Shown here piece by piece: positions 27,693 through 39,190 of a DNA stretch of 64,000 nucleotides. Both the position numbers and the translations under genes were made by a program. How positions within the stretch are numbered: position 1 is the first letter of the stretch; the number at the start of each line of letters is the position of its first letter. The notes beneath the pieces are model-generated. The model ran no database searches. It was not told the origin of the DNA and saw only the letters and a list, made by a program, of their open reading frames with translations. This DNA is from Candidatus Poribacteria bacterium (GTDB lineage: Bacteria > Poribacteria > WGA-4E > WGA-3G): assembly GCA_028818705.1 (NCBI GenBank), contig JAPPNJ010000053.1, forward strand, positions 48,628-112,627. Reading direction: 5' to 3'.

Positions 27693-28082
27693 GTGTTGAA
27701 GTATTTTCTGTATGTCTGTTTCTCGCCGACAGGCAGAATCAACCGCGCAGGATGGTAGCTTTTTTGGGTTTTTCTTCTCTTGTCCCAGATTTTGTATGTT
27801 TCTTTGCACACTGTGATCCCTCCAGATGGGGTGATTCTCAATATATTCTTATTGTGCGGGCTGCTCAGCGGCGTCAACTTGCTATACTCCATGATTGTGG
27901 TGACAGTCAAAAGATTGCAGGATACAAAACGTTCCGGCTGGAAGGGGTTTTGGGTGCTGACCCCGACTTTCGGGGTTTTCTACATATTCATCGTCTGTGG
28001 ATTTTTCAAAGGCACGAAGGGCGAGAATAAGTATGGTGACTCCAAAGACCTGAAATCATTCACGACGGATGGGTTAACATGA
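27693..28082 (+). pseudogene. DUF805 membrane protein broken by an amber codon
   Basis: From a GTG at 27693 the frame gives VLKYFLYVCFSPTGRINRAGW, then TAG at 27756-27758, then LFWVFLLLSQILYVSLH. It ends with the diagnostic DUF805 segment VVTVKRLQDTKRSGWKGFW and KGTKGENKYG. The stop falls where intact relatives have an aromatic or other hydrophobic residue. The first AAGGAGG is 15 bases before the GTG and followed by a run of nine A, so a second defect at the start is possible. DUF805 proteins are small four-helix membrane proteins of unknown role. The last codons overlap the next gene (ATGA). It could also be a sequencing error. Confidence 0.6.
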
Positions 28083-28480
28083 TAGATGAGAGATACAAGT
28101 ATTCGGAACTGACAGGAAAGATAATCAGATGCGCGATGAACGTGCATTCTACCTTGAGGAATGGGTTTCAAGAAGTTATCTATCAAAAGGCTCTAGAGAT
28201 AGAAATGGCAGATCAGGGTATTTCTTTTGCGCGCGAATTTGAGATGCCTATCTATTACAAAGCACAGCAGATAGGGACCAGAAGAGTTGATTTCTTAGTG
28301 GAAAACTGTATTTCTGTTGAATTGAAAGCTATTATTCAATTAGAACGTGTTCATCTGGCACAGGCTATTAATTATCTTGAGGCTTATAATTTGGAAGTGG
28401 GTTTGTTAATAAATTTTGGATCTGAAAGTTTGGATTTTAAAAGGCTTACCAACAAAAAGTTCAAACCAAGGATCCAATGA
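28079..28480 (+). CDS. GxxExxY family protein (PD-(D/E)XK-like)
   Basis: 133 residues. The family signature is GFQEVIYQKALEIEM (about residues 32-46), followed by FAREFEMPIYYKAQQIGTRRVDFLV and VELKAIIQLERVHLAQAINYL, where the D and ExK residues form a nuclease-like site (PF13366). The role of the family is unknown; members are found scattered in bacterial genomes, often near mobile sequences. It overlaps the DUF805 pseudogene by 4 bases. Confidence 0.9.
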   Translation: MIDERYKYSELTGKIIRCAMNVHSTLRNGFQEVIYQKALEIEMADQGISFAREFEMPIYYKAQQIGTRRVDFLVENCISVELKAIIQLERVHLAQAINYLEAYNLEVGLLINFGSESLDFKRLTNKKFKPRIQ

Positions 28481-28604
28481 AAGTCCGAACTGGGATTTGT
28501 ATGATTACCAGATAACCCTGATTTGCCGTTTCCAATATCACATAAATCAATAAATCACATAAATCATAGTTCTGACAGATAATTAGAGGACTATAGCGAA
28601 AAAC

Positions 28605-29750
28605 ATGAAAATTACAGATGTTAAAACCCTTGTCATGGGGACGAGTTGGCGCAATTTAACATTCGTCAAAGTTGAAACAGACGAAGGCTTGACCGGTGTC
28701 AGCGAGGTGCGGATGAACAACCGCACGGACGCACTTGTCGCCTACATTGACGGTGCGAAACGACGGCACGTTCTCGGTAGCGATCCATTCAACACCGAAG
28801 ATCTCTATCAACGTCTGTTCCGCGACGACTACGGTCGTGCTGGTGAAATCGTCGCAACCGGTATTAGCGTTATTGAGATCGCATGCTGGGATATTATCGG
28901 CAAAGCACTCAACCAACCCGTTTACCGTTTGCTCGGTGGTGCTTGTCGTGATAAGATTAAAGCGTATGCCAACGGTTGGTATCGCGTTGAACGCTCACCC
29001 GAAGAGTTCCATGCTGCCGCCAAAAGGGTGCTTGAAAAAGGTTATCGTGCCCTCAAGTTCGATCCATTCGGTGCGGGTTATTATGAACTCCCTTATGAAG
29101 AGAAACTGAAGTCTGTTGAACTCGTTGAAGCCGTGCGTGATGCCGTCGGACCTGATGTCGAAATTCTCGTTGAGATGCACGGTAGGTTTAGTCCGTATAT
29201 GGCGATCGAGATTGCCGCAGAGTTGGAGCAATATCAGCCGAGTTGGGTTGAGGAGCCTGTGCCGCCCGATAACATTGCAGCACTCGCAAAAGCCGCTGAG
29301 AAAATTAATCTACCTGTCGCTACTGGCGAACGACTCCACAATAAATATGAGTATCGTGAATTGATTAACCTACAAGCGGCAGATATATTGCAGCCGGATA
29401 TCACACAGACCGGTGGTTTTTTGGAAACCAAGAAAATCGCAGCAATGGGGGATATGTGCTATATGACTGTTGCGCCGCATAATGTCGGCGGTCCCGTCTC
29501 TACCGCAACCGCTTTGCACTTTGCTGCTTGCACGACCAACTTCAAGATTCAGGAACACTTCAACGATTTCTCCGAGGCATGGGTTAAAGAGGCAGCAACA
29601 GGATGTCCCGAAGTCATTGACGGCTATTTCAGCCTGCCCAACGGACCTGGACTCGGTATGGAACTCAATGAGGATCTGATCGCCGAACACCCGCATCGCG
29701 AAGGTTCGTTTAACCTCTTTGAAGACGATTGGCACAAACGTGAGTATTAG
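28605..29750 (+). CDS. Mandelate racemase / muconate lactonizing enzyme family dehydratase
   Basis: 381 residues of the enolase superfamily. N-terminal capping domain ITDVKTLVMGTSW and later barrel motifs: YRALKFDPFG (catalytic Lys region, about 144-153), EILVEMHGRFS and WVEEPVPPDN (metal ligands Glu), ATGERL, and PHNVGGPVSTATALH with the catalytic His near residue 295. The His and motif spacing resemble D-galactonate or related sugar-acid dehydratases that abstract a proton next to a carboxylate. It is followed by lysA 59 bases later on the same strand. Its substrate is probably a sugar acid, in line with the other glycan genes. Confidence 0.9.
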   Translation: MKITDVKTLVMGTSWRNLTFVKVETDEGLTGVSEVRMNNRTDALVAYIDGAKRRHVLGSDPFNTEDLYQRLFRDDYGRAGEIVATGISVIEIACWDIIGKALNQPVYRLLGGACRDKIKAYANGWYRVERSPEEFHAAAKRVLEKGYRALKFDPFGAGYYELPYEEKLKSVELVEAVRDAVGPDVEILVEMHGRFSPYMAIEIAAELEQYQPSWVEEPVPPDNIAALAKAAEKINLPVATGERLHNKYEYRELINLQAADILQPDITQTGGFLETKKIAAMGDMCYMTVAPHNVGGPVSTATALHFAACTTNFKIQEHFNDFSEAWVKEAATGCPEVIDGYFSLPNGPGLGMELNEDLIAEHPHREGSFNLFEDDWHKREY

Positions 29751-29791
29751 TCTGAATTATAATGAATCAGATAATCCTACGAAACAGATAG

Positions 29792-31051
<1,260 letters not shown>

Positions 31052-31088
31052 ATGTATTTGGGCAGGTGCTTATGCCTGCCCACGATCC

Positions 31089-32105
31089 CTACAATCGTTC
31101 TTCCAAAAACGCAATGCCTGCTTCCAAATCAATCTCGTGTTCGCCCTGAAAATGATCCAGTACCAACCGATCGGGTCGTCCTGATGCGGCATAGATTTTC
31201 TCCAGTTGCTCAAACGCTTCCAGTGCATCAGCCTCAATGAAACACATATCGTCGGAACCGATCTGCGCCATACACGCCCGCGGTGCTATTAACCCCGCTA
31301 CATCAGCGATTTCGCCTGCTTTCCGAAGCCCAAACATAAACTGCGAACCGCACGTATTTCCGCGCCCGCGGTCGTTTAGTGCGTCCACTAATGTGCTAAG
31401 ATAACAGACAATAACCGCCGCCTTAATCCGCCGATCCAAGGCGGAGATATACGTGGTCATCGTACCACCAAACGAACATCCCATGCATCCCAATCGACGA
31501 CCATCGACTTCAGGGCGCGATTGGAGATAATCCAAGCATCGCTGTCCATCTGAGACATTTAGCTGCAGCAGCTGGTAGCCGAAATATCCGAATGCGAGAT
31601 AGGCGACGTTACATCCGTCGCGGCTGGGACGACGCACCCATTCATCTCGGTCCTTTCGCTCACCGAAGCATCGCCAATCCGGAGCGATTGTAACGAAACC
31701 ACGCCGCGCCAATTCCACAGCATACTGTTTCTGATAGTCCTCTACAATACCGACCGCGCCATCTTTACCGACCCCATGTCCGTGTGCACACAGTACCGCC
31801 GGTGCCGGATTGTCTGCACTCGCTTCCTCAGGGATTAAGACGTACGCCGGAATCGAAGAAAACCGATCTGGGTTGAAGATAATTTTCTCCCGCGTGTAGC
31901 CATCATGCTGTGTTTGCTCCAGCGTTTCAATTTCCAACGGTATCGCTTCCGGTGAAGGTCCTAAGTCTTTAACGAGATTGCGTCGGAACCCCTTTCGCCA
32001 CACCTGCCACTCGGCTTTTGTCGTGCCATTGAAGTGAAGTGGTGGTGTTGCTTTCAGAAGCTCCTCAACACCCTGTTCTGCTGTTAAAAAACGCCCTACT
32101 GCCAT
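31089..32105 (-). CDS. Alpha/beta hydrolase, acetyl-esterase or dienelactone-hydrolase type
   Basis: 338 residues. An alpha/beta-hydrolase core with nucleophile elbow GCSFGGTMT (about 209-217), the oxyanion region CAHGHGVGKDG near residue 105, an acidic residue in IGSDDMCF, and a C-terminal His in FQGEHEID. No signal peptide is visible. Members of this abhydrolase group include acetylxylan esterases and other polysaccharide deacetylases, which would suit the glycan-degrading context. Convergent with lysA (38 bases apart). Confidence 0.85.
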   Translation of the reverse strand: MAVGRFLTAEQGVEELLKATPPLHFNGTTKAEWQVWRKGFRRNLVKDLGPSPEAIPLEIETLEQTQHDGYTREKIIFNPDRFSSIPAYVLIPEEASADNPAPAVLCAHGHGVGKDGAVGIVEDYQKQYAVELARRGFVTIAPDWRCFGERKDRDEWVRRPSRDGCNVAYLAFGYFGYQLLQLNVSDGQRCLDYLQSRPEVDGRRLGCMGCSFGGTMTTYISALDRRIKAAVIVCYLSTLVDALNDRGRGNTCGSQFMFGLRKAGEIADVAGLIAPRACMAQIGSDDMCFIEADALEAFEQLEKIYAASGRPDRLVLDHFQGEHEIDLEAGIAFLEERL

Positions 32106-32230
32106 AATTGTGTCTCCTCTCGCTCATGAGGTAATTTCTACGGTAGACATGTCACGTATCTTTTCATTTCACTATCTATATCTCAATTCAAGGAAAAGAT
32201 CAACCGTTATTTTCCGTACGGGAATTTGCC

Positions 32231-32259
32231 TTGACTTTCGCGAGTCCTTGTGCTAAAGT
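32231..32259 (+). promoter_or_regulatory. Promoter giving a leaderless or near-leaderless transcript
   Basis: TTGACT at 32231-32236 and TAAAGT at 32254-32259, spacer 17. The ATG of the fused ABC ATPase begins at 32266, only 7 bases after the -10 box, where the transcript would start. No ribosome binding site precedes the ATG. Leaderless translation is therefore suggested. Confidence 0.5.
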
Positions 32260-32265
32260 AGTGTC

Positions 32266-34314
32266 ATGAACGATACATTGCTCAGCGTCCAGAACCTCAA
32301 AACTTATTTTCGCACCCCGAAAGGGCTTGCGCGTGCAGTCGATGGCATCTCTTTTGACATCAAACCGAATGAGATTTTTGCCCTCGTTGGTGAGTCGGGC
32401 TGCGGTAAAAGCGTTACTGCCCTCTCCATCATCCAACTCGTTGCGAAACCTGCTGGGTTCATCGCAGATGGTGCTATCTATTACAAAGGACAAGACATCA
32501 CACGACTCTCTGAAGTCGAGAAACGGAAGGTTCAGGGCAACGACATCGCCATGATATTCCAAGAGCCGATGACCAGCCTCAATCCGGTTTTCACAATTGG
32601 AAACCAGATTTCAGAGGCAATCCGACAGCATCAAAACCTTCGCGGGACTGCGGCGAGGACTGCGGCGATTGAGATGCTTGATCTCGTCGGTATTCCCGAA
32701 CCTACTGTCCGCTACGATGAATACCCGCACCAGATGTCGGGGGGTATGAAACAGCGCGTCATGATCGCCATGGCACTCTCCTGTCGCCCAGGACTCCTCA
32801 TTGCGGACGAACCGACGACAGCGCTTGATGTTACTATCCAAGCACAGATTCTCGAACTCATCGAACGCCTCCAACAGGAGTTGCAGATGGCTGTGTTGTT
32901 AATTACGCACGATCTCGGAGTTGTTGCAAACATCGCCGACCGGGTTGCCGTCATGTATGCCGGGAAAATCGCTGAGATGGGGACATGGGAACAACTTTAC
33001 AAGACACCACAGCATCCGTATACAGTGAAACTCTTGGAATCAACACTGGCACGCGATAAACGCGGGATGCAGCTGCATACAATTACGGGCAGAGTCCCAA
33101 AAGCCACCGAGTATAACGACGGCTGCCGATTCGCTGAGCGGTGTCCGACAGTCATGGATGGATGCGAAAATATCCTTCCAACGTTGCAGACTGTCAACGG
33201 AAATGAACACAACGTCGCCTGTCACCTTTATAACCCTGAACCGCCTTTCAATATGACTGTGGCACCAGCGACCAAACTCGAACGTGAAACAAAGGTTGAT
33301 CAAGAAAACAACGCATTTCCAACACAACCGACAGAGACACACTCCCAACTTCAAGTGAAAAACCTTTGTGTTCACTATCCGATCCAGAAGGGAATTTTGA
33401 AACGAACAGTTGGCTACGTCTACGCTGTCGATGATGTTACGCTCGATATTCCACGCGGTAAAACGCTCGCGCTCGTCGGTGAATCTGGATCGGGTAAGAC
33501 TTCCCTCGGAAAAGCCGTTCTTCGATTGGGTGTGCCTGTCAAAGGCGATCTCATTTATGACGGAACTAATATCGCAGCGGCGAACCGGGAAGAGTTGCAC
33601 CCGTACCGGCAACGAATGCAAATTATCTTCCAAGATCCATACGCGTCCCTTAACCCACGGATGACCGTAGGGGCTATTATTCAAGAGGGAATGCAGGCAC
33701 ACAACATCGGTGGTTCGCCCGATGAACGCCACGCACGGGTCGCAGAGCTGATGCGCCGTGTAGGTTTATCACCGGATATGGTAACGCGCTATCCGCACGA
33801 ATTCTCTGGCGGGCAAAGACAGCGCATCGGTATCGCGCGTTGCCTCGCCATCGATCCAGAGTTCATCGTTTGTGACGAGGCTACCAGTGCACTCGATGTG
33901 TCCGTGCAGGCACAGATATTGAATTTGCTGAAATCGCTACAAACAGATTTTAATCTCACTTATTTGTTTATCACACACAACCTCTCCGTCGTTGAGTACT
34001 TTGCGGATGAGGTAGCAGTGATGTACCTCGGCAGAATCGTTGAGCGTGGGACCACAGAGGAAATCTTCGATGCGCCTAAGCACCCGTATACGCGGGCACT
34101 TCTTTCTGCTGTCCCGAAGATGGATGCCCAGACCGGCGTCGAGAAGATCCGATTGGAAGGCGATGTGCCCTCGCCTATCAACCGTCCACTCGGCTGTCAT
34201 TTTCATCCACGGTGCCCAGAAGTGATGCCTATATGTAAAGACAGATATCCAGACGAAACAGATTTCACGCAGACGCATTCATGCCATTGTTACTTGTATC
34301 AAGATGGTCGTTAG
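32266..34314 (+). CDS. Fused DppD-DppF type ABC ATPase for peptide/oligomer import
   Basis: 682 residues containing two ABC ATPase domains that are usually separate genes. Domain 1: Walker A GESGCGKS (about 43), signature MSGGMKQRV (about 157), Walker [13 protein letters not shown], and an oligopeptide-family C-terminal zinc/FeS-like segment [14 protein letters not shown]. Domain 2: Walker A GESGSGKT (about 405), FSGGQRQRI (about 513), [12 protein letters not shown], and [14 protein letters not shown]. The linker (about 335-365) is Thr/Glu/Gln-rich. Such ATPases power import of peptides or glycosides through DppBC-type permeases, which are not in this window. It is transcribed toward mutL. 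Confidence 0.95.
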   Translation: MNDTLLSVQNLKTYFRTPKGLARAVDGISFDIKPNEIFALVGESGCGKSVTALSIIQLVAKPAGFIADGAIYYKGQDITRLSEVEKRKVQGNDIAMIFQEPMTSLNPVFTIGNQISEAIRQHQNLRGTAARTAAIEMLDLVGIPEPTVRYDEYPHQMSGGMKQRVMIAMALSCRPGLLIADEPTTALDVTIQAQILELIERLQQELQMAVLLITHDLGVVANIADRVAVMYAGKIAEMGTWEQLYKTPQHPYTVKLLESTLARDKRGMQLHTITGRVPKATEYNDGCRFAERCPTVMDGCENILPTLQTVNGNEHNVACHLYNPEPPFNMTVAPATKLERETKVDQENNAFPTQPTETHSQLQVKNLCVHYPIQKGILKRTVGYVYAVDDVTLDIPRGKTLALVGESGSGKTSLGKAVLRLGVPVKGDLIYDGTNIAAANREELHPYRQRMQIIFQDPYASLNPRMTVGAIIQEGMQAHNIGGSPDERHARVAELMRRVGLSPDMVTRYPHEFSGGQRQRIGIARCLAIDPEFIVCDEATSALDVSVQAQILNLLKSLQTDFNLTYLFITHNLSVVEYFADEVAVMYLGRIVERGTTEEIFDAPKHPYTRALLSAVPKMDAQTGVEKIRLEGDVPSPINRPLGCHFHPRCPEVMPICKDRYPDETDFTQTHSCHCYLYQDGR

Positions 34315-34402
34315 TTGTCAGTTGTCGGTCAAACGTAAGTGCCACAGGATCTATCAACCGATAACCCATAACTCACAACCCATAACCCATAACCATAAAA
34401 AT

Positions 34403-36271
34403 ATGCCAAAAATCAAAATACTTTCTGCAGATGTTGCGAATAAAATCGCCGCAGGCGAAGTTGTTGAACGTCCTGCCTCAGTCGTCAAAGAACTTATTGA
34501 AAACGCCGTAGACGCCGAAAGCACCTCGATTCGTGTCGAAGTTCGTGCGGGTGGGAAACGCTTGATCCGCGTTTCGGACAACGGGAGCGGCATGGAACGC
34601 GAGGATGCGCTCCTTGCCTTAGAACGCCACGCGACGAGCAAAGTGAATCGTATCGAAGATCTTGAGCAGATTCAAACGTTTGGATTTCGGGGTGAAGCGT
34701 TAGCAAGCATTGCTTCGGTTTCGCAATTTGAACTCCTTACTCGGACGACCGATGCGCTTATAGGAACGAAGGTGAACGCTGACGGTGGTGGCGTCCGATC
34801 CGTGCAAGAAAGTGGATGCTCTCCAGGCACACACATGTCGGTTAACAATCTTTTTTATAATGTGCCAGCACGCCTAAAATTCCTGAAAACCGATACTACA
34901 GAGATGAATCACGTTACGAATCAGGTAACATGGACGGCTCTGGCGTATCCGAATATCCAGTTTTCACTGACGCACAACAGCAGATCCATTCTCGATGTCC
35001 GCGCGTGTGATTCACATCTGGAGCGAGTCCGTCTCCTATACGGCAAAGAGTTTGCTGAGAATCTCATCGAGTTCACAGAGGAATTGCCTGATTTGAAGAT
35101 GTACGGTCTACTCGGTAAACCCGAATTTACAAAAGCGAACCGAGCGTATCAACTTTTCTTTCTCAATCAACGACCCATCCGCAGCCACATCATAAGCGCA
35201 GCACTCACAGAGGCTTTCAACTCAATGGTTGCCAAGGACCGGCAGCCTGTTGCCCTGCTGTTCCTAACGCTTGAACCTGAGCTGGTGGATGTCAACGTAC
35301 ATCCCGCCAAAATAGAGGTACGCTTTCGGAACGAACGCACAATTTACAGCGGTATCGTTCGGATGCTCCGCAACGCCATTCATAAAGCGAAATATATTCC
35401 TAAAATCGAAACGCGTGTTGAACCGTCACAATCCGAGGAAAATGTTAAAAGCCGTGACGTCAACCTATCACAACCGGTTTCTACATCGCGCCACGTATCA
35501 CAACGCACAACATCTATTCCACACACACATCGAACCCAAACACCATCTGTCTCTCCACATCAATCAGAAGACAGCAGCGCAGCAGCCGAAGCCCCTGACA
35601 TGCCGGAACCGCAGACCGCTGTCCCGCCAAGAGGGGTTGTTGTGCAGCCACCACAGCAGATTCCTGAAGAAGTGAATCTCAGTCTACTCGATTTTGAAGA
35701 CGTCCAACTGAAGACGAATCTTTTTAAAACCTACATCGTCGTTGAGGCGAGAGATAAAATCTTCTTTATCGACCAGCACGTTGCCGCTGAGCGGGTGCTT
35801 TACGAACGCTTCGTCAACCAGATGGAAACCGATGGTATTCCTGTGCAAGGGTTGCTACTGCCAGTAACTTTAGAGGCGACCCCGCAGCAGCTTGGCACCC
35901 TCAAAATTCACGGCGACATCTTCAAGAAACTCGGCTTTGATTTGGAAGAATTCGGTGGGAATACTATCCTGATTCGGGCGATTCCCTCACCCCTACCCAC
36001 ACGCATTGCCGCACAGACCATCACGGATCTGCTCGACAAACTCCCAGCAGAGCCACATACCGAAGTGCAAATCCCAGAAGCGATTGACAACGCTCTGATA
36101 ACCCTCGCATGCAAATCGGCTGTCAAAGCAGGGGATTCCTTGGACACAAAAGAGATGATAAATCTCCTCAAGGAGTTATCTGAGGCAAAACTCCCGTTCA
36201 ATTGCCCGCACTCACGACCTATCATCGTAGAAATGGGACGCGATGAATTGGAACGTAGATTTCACCGGTAA
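34403..36271 (+). CDS. mutL: DNA mismatch repair protein MutL
   Basis: 622 residues from the ATG at 34403 (MPKIKILSADVANKIAAGEV); an upstream in-frame start would read through a run of AACCCATA-like repeats. N-terminal GHKL ATPase motifs: ELIENAVDAES, DNGSGM, ATSKV, GFRGEALASI. After a low-complexity linker (about 345-425) the C-terminal dimerization domain carries DQHVAAERVLYE (about 456), the metal-binding endonuclease motif, with V instead of the usual A, and CPHSRPI near residue 600. MutL couples MutS recognition to strand nicking. It follows the ABC ATPase by 88 bases. MutS is not in this window. Confidence 0.95.
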   Translation: MPKIKILSADVANKIAAGEVVERPASVVKELIENAVDAESTSIRVEVRAGGKRLIRVSDNGSGMEREDALLALERHATSKVNRIEDLEQIQTFGFRGEALASIASVSQFELLTRTTDALIGTKVNADGGGVRSVQESGCSPGTHMSVNNLFYNVPARLKFLKTDTTEMNHVTNQVTWTALAYPNIQFSLTHNSRSILDVRACDSHLERVRLLYGKEFAENLIEFTEELPDLKMYGLLGKPEFTKANRAYQLFFLNQRPIRSHIISAALTEAFNSMVAKDRQPVALLFLTLEPELVDVNVHPAKIEVRFRNERTIYSGIVRMLRNAIHKAKYIPKIETRVEPSQSEENVKSRDVNLSQPVSTSRHVSQRTTSIPHTHRTQTPSVSPHQSEDSSAAAEAPDMPEPQTAVPPRGVVVQPPQQIPEEVNLSLLDFEDVQLKTNLFKTYIVVEARDKIFFIDQHVAAERVLYERFVNQMETDGIPVQGLLLPVTLEATPQQLGTLKIHGDIFKKLGFDLEEFGGNTILIRAIPSPLPTRIAAQTITDLLDKLPAEPHTEVQIPEAIDNALITLACKSAVKAGDSLDTKEMINLLKELSEAKLPFNCPHSRPIIVEMGRDELERRFHR

Positions 36272-36294
36272 GAACACACAAATTACACTCTCGA

Positions 36295-36897
36295 CTACAG
36301 CGTACAAGATACCCCAGCGAGGTCGCGGGGCTGGGCATTCCGCATGCGGATTATTGAAAATGCTAACGTCGAATTCACCACTGCATCGTAAAGGGGCCAC
36401 AAAGACGGCATAATCCGTAATTCAACCCTAAAATCGATTAAGGCTTTCAACAGATCATGGATGCATGTAACGGACAACGGCGTAACAGGCTGATGTGATA
36501 TGTAATATTGCGTTCTTTCATCTTCAAGGGCAAGTTTGAACGTATCGGCAGGAAGGTGATAGCGGTAGAGTTTGGTCCTTTGTACTGTTTCGAGCCAGCA
36601 GCTTTCAATCGCGACAACGCACCGTACACTGCTACGTCCGAAAAAGAGTTGAACATCTTCCGCAGAAGTCTGAGCGTCAGCGCGGAAGGTCACGCGGGGG
36701 CAGTGGCGTGGTAGGAGATATTTATACATGGCTGCCTCGGATACACCCCACACAACTCCTCCCAACTCAGGCGTCGCGAACCGGGGTTCAAAGTAGGAAA
36801 TGTTTGACGCCTCGCTGAAATGGTATATTATCTTTTCCATGTCTTTTATTTTTCCCGCGCTGGATGGATTTTCCAGCCTTTCCTTTCGGTGCTTCAT
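36295..36897 (-). CDS. DUF6886 family protein
   Basis: 200 residues from the ATG at 36897 (AAGG(T)AGG upstream) or 181 from the ATG at 36840, which gives the more family-like start MEKIIYHFSEASNISYFEPR. Later motifs VWGVSEAAMYKYLLPRHCPRV and AIESCWLETVQRTKLYRYHLPA match this family. No catalytic role is known. It is convergent with mutL (23 bases apart) and shares a divergent 221-base gap with the PQQ/FGE gene. Confidence 0.75.
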   Translation of the reverse strand: MKHRKERLENPSSAGKIKDMEKIIYHFSEASNISYFEPRFATPELGGVVWGVSEAAMYKYLLPRHCPRVTFRADAQTSAEDVQLFFGRSSVRCVVAIESCWLETVQRTKLYRYHLPADTFKLALEDERTQYYISHQPVTPLSVTCIHDLLKALIDFRVELRIMPSLWPLYDAVVNSTLAFSIIRMRNAQPRDLAGVSCTL

Positions 36898-37028
36898 CTG
36901 ATACGACCTACCTTATTCCTTCAAAATCAACAGAAACTGGTCTGATATTCCAGCTCTCGCAATCTCCTCAAAAACTGAGTTAGTATATCACAAAAAACGA
37001 TACAAAACAACCTCTATGGAAAAGATGT

Positions 37029-37058
37029 TGCACGATAAGACTTAAAAAGTTTATACTT
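37029..37058 (+). promoter_or_regulatory. Possible promoter of the PQQ/FGE fusion gene
   Basis: TTGCAC at 37029-37034 and TATACT at 37053-37058, spacer 18. It is the best sigma-70-like match in the gap, 61 bases before the ATG at 37119. Moderate match only. Confidence 0.4.
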
Positions 37059-37118
37059 ATTATATAGAATCATTAATGGTTAAGGATCTTTTTCAACTTA
37101 CCATCAAGAGGAGAAAAA

Positions 37119-39152
37119 ATGAAAGGACTTTCCAGAAGCATTTGTATCATCGTATGTCTTTGTGCGACTGTCGCATCTGCCCAATGGCCGCAATGGCGGG
37201 GACGAAACCGAGATGGCATCCTGCTTCAATTCTCTGCACCGACGGTTTGGCCGAAGCAACTCAAAAAACTTTGGCGTGTGGAGTTGGGGAATGGAGATGC
37301 TTCACCCATCGTCAACGAAGGGCAGATTTATATGCACACACGGCAGGACAAAAACGAAGTCGTTACCGCACTCGACCTCGAGACGGGTCAGATGCTTTGG
37401 CAGAATTCCTATGGACCGGTGCCATACATGTGGCCCTGGCATGGTGCGGAATCACGCGGTCAAGGTCCATTTTCCACGCCAGTGGTGCATGATGGGGTTG
37501 TCTACACTTTGGGGGTCACGCAAGCCCTCTCCGCATTTGACGCTGAAACGGGTCAACTCCTTTGGCGCAAAGATTTCAAAAAACACCTCGGCTTTGGAAG
37601 TTCGACATCTCCAATTGTGGCGTCAGGTTATTGTATTGTCCATGTCGGTGAACCGAAGAAGGGTGCATTGACTGCGTTCGATGCACGTACAGGCGATGTG
37701 GCGTGGCAGTGGACTGAAGATGGGCCATCTTACGCATCGCCAATTTGTGTTGAGTTTGAAGGGACAAAACAACTCATCGTACTGACCCGAAAATACTGCA
37801 TTGGCATCTCACCGACCACTGGTAAACTCTTTTGGAAAACGCCTTTTGAGCAGGTATGGGACGAGACTATTCCCACGCCAGTTCGTTATAAAGATACTCT
37901 CCTGCTTTCAGCCGCAGAGATGGGAACGCGTGCGATCCGTGTCCGTAAAAACGGTGATGAATGGGCAGCTGAACTGGTTTGGCACAATCCGAAAATTCAC
38001 ATGTACACAGCATCGTTTGTATTGAACGGGGACTTGTTGTATGGATTTTCTATGCAGCGTAAAGGGCAATTCTTCTGCCTTGACCCGCAGACCGGGGAGG
38101 TCCTTTGGACAAGCGAGGGTCGGCAGGGTGAATCTGCATCGATTGTGAGTGCGGGTGAGGTTTTGTTCTGTTTAACGGGTGATGCAGAATTGATTATCGT
38201 CAAACCGAGTACGAAAGCATTTGAGCCGATCGCTCGGTATTCCATTGCGGATAGCACGACTTGGGCGCATCCAGTCATTTTGGATAAACATATCCTGATC
38301 AAAGACGCTTCACATCTCACGCTCTGGAGTCTGGAAGGGTTGGATCCGATTGATGCCGAGTCGGAACAGATCGCAACCGTTGCACCATCGGAACAATCAA
38401 GCATAACGCGGCTTGAAACCATCGTTTGGGAGAAGGATGGAGCAGAGATGGTGCTTATTCCTGCCGGTGAGTTTCAGATGGGTAGCAACAGCGGTGATCC
38501 GGATGAAAAACCGGTGCACACTGTTTACCTTGATGCCTTCTTCATCGATAAATACGAAGTGACGGTCGCCCAATACAAACAGTTCCTCTCAGCTACCGGA
38601 CACCCGAAACCGACAAAACGTTGGGATGACCCACAATATAATCAATCGAACTATCCGGTCGTGGGGGGGACGTGGTATGATGCAATGGCGTATGCAGAAT
38701 GGGCAGGAAAACGGTTGCCTACTGAAGCGGAATGGGAGAAGGCGGCGCGTGGCGGTTTGATTGGAAAGAAATATCCGTGGGGTAATACGGCACCCGAAGA
38801 TGATGAACAACACCGCGCAAATTACGATTTTCTGGGAGCCAGTGATGGAAAAACAACATACCCCGTTGGCAGTTTTCCTCCCAATGGCTATGGGCTTTAC
38901 GACATGGCAGGCAACACTTGGGAGTGGTGTCTTGATGAATATCAGCAGAATTTCTACGCTGTCAGTCCGCGAGAGAATCCGTTAGCTGGTGAGGTGTTGG
39001 CGAACTATAAAGGGATAACATCGGAGCGTGTGATACGCGGTGGGAGTTGGGAAAACTATGATAACCTCATCCGCGTTAGTAACCGCAACAGAGAGCATCC
39101 TACGCAGAGTTATTATCTAGGGTTTCGGTGTGTGGCGCAATCTTCTCGTTGA
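37119..39152 (+). CDS. PQQ-type beta-propeller fused to an FGE-fold domain
   Basis: 677 residues, ATG with AGAGGAG. Signal peptide about 1-21 (SICIIVCLCATVASA). Residues about 22-420 form a PQQ-like propeller (WPQWRGRNRDG, TALDLETGQMLWQ, LTAFDARTGDVAWQW). Residues about 435-677 form an FGE-sulfatase domain (MVLIPAGEFQMGS, EWAGKRLPTEAEWEKAARGG, GLYDMAGNTWEWCLDEY, VIRGGSWENYD, LGFRC). As in the lipoprotein at 23711, no Cys pair lies between RGGSW and GFRC, so sulfatase maturation is unlikely. The fusion is exported and perhaps oxidises or binds an alcohol or sugar. No PQQ ligand motif was resolved. Confidence 0.9.
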   Translation: MKGLSRSICIIVCLCATVASAQWPQWRGRNRDGILLQFSAPTVWPKQLKKLWRVELGNGDASPIVNEGQIYMHTRQDKNEVVTALDLETGQMLWQNSYGPVPYMWPWHGAESRGQGPFSTPVVHDGVVYTLGVTQALSAFDAETGQLLWRKDFKKHLGFGSSTSPIVASGYCIVHVGEPKKGALTAFDARTGDVAWQWTEDGPSYASPICVEFEGTKQLIVLTRKYCIGISPTTGKLFWKTPFEQVWDETIPTPVRYKDTLLLSAAEMGTRAIRVRKNGDEWAAELVWHNPKIHMYTASFVLNGDLLYGFSMQRKGQFFCLDPQTGEVLWTSEGRQGESASIVSAGEVLFCLTGDAELIIVKPSTKAFEPIARYSIADSTTWAHPVILDKHILIKDASHLTLWSLEGLDPIDAESEQIATVAPSEQSSITRLETIVWEKDGAEMVLIPAGEFQMGSNSGDPDEKPVHTVYLDAFFIDKYEVTVAQYKQFLSATGHPKPTKRWDDPQYNQSNYPVVGGTWYDAMAYAEWAGKRLPTEAEWEKAARGGLIGKKYPWGNTAPEDDEQHRANYDFLGASDGKTTYPVGSFPPNGYGLYDMAGNTWEWCLDEYQQNFYAVSPRENPLAGEVLANYKGITSERVIRGGSWENYDNLIRVSNRNREHPTQSYYLGFRCVAQSSR

Positions 39153-39190
39153 TAGAAATTATAGTAAATCCTAAAAATATGTGAACAGTA

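Noticed and set aside
27756..27758. TAG in the DUF805 gene read as pyrrolysine
   Set aside because: Pyrrolysine is confined to a few methylamine-related proteins, and no pyl genes or insertion structure are seen. A nonsense mutation is more likely.
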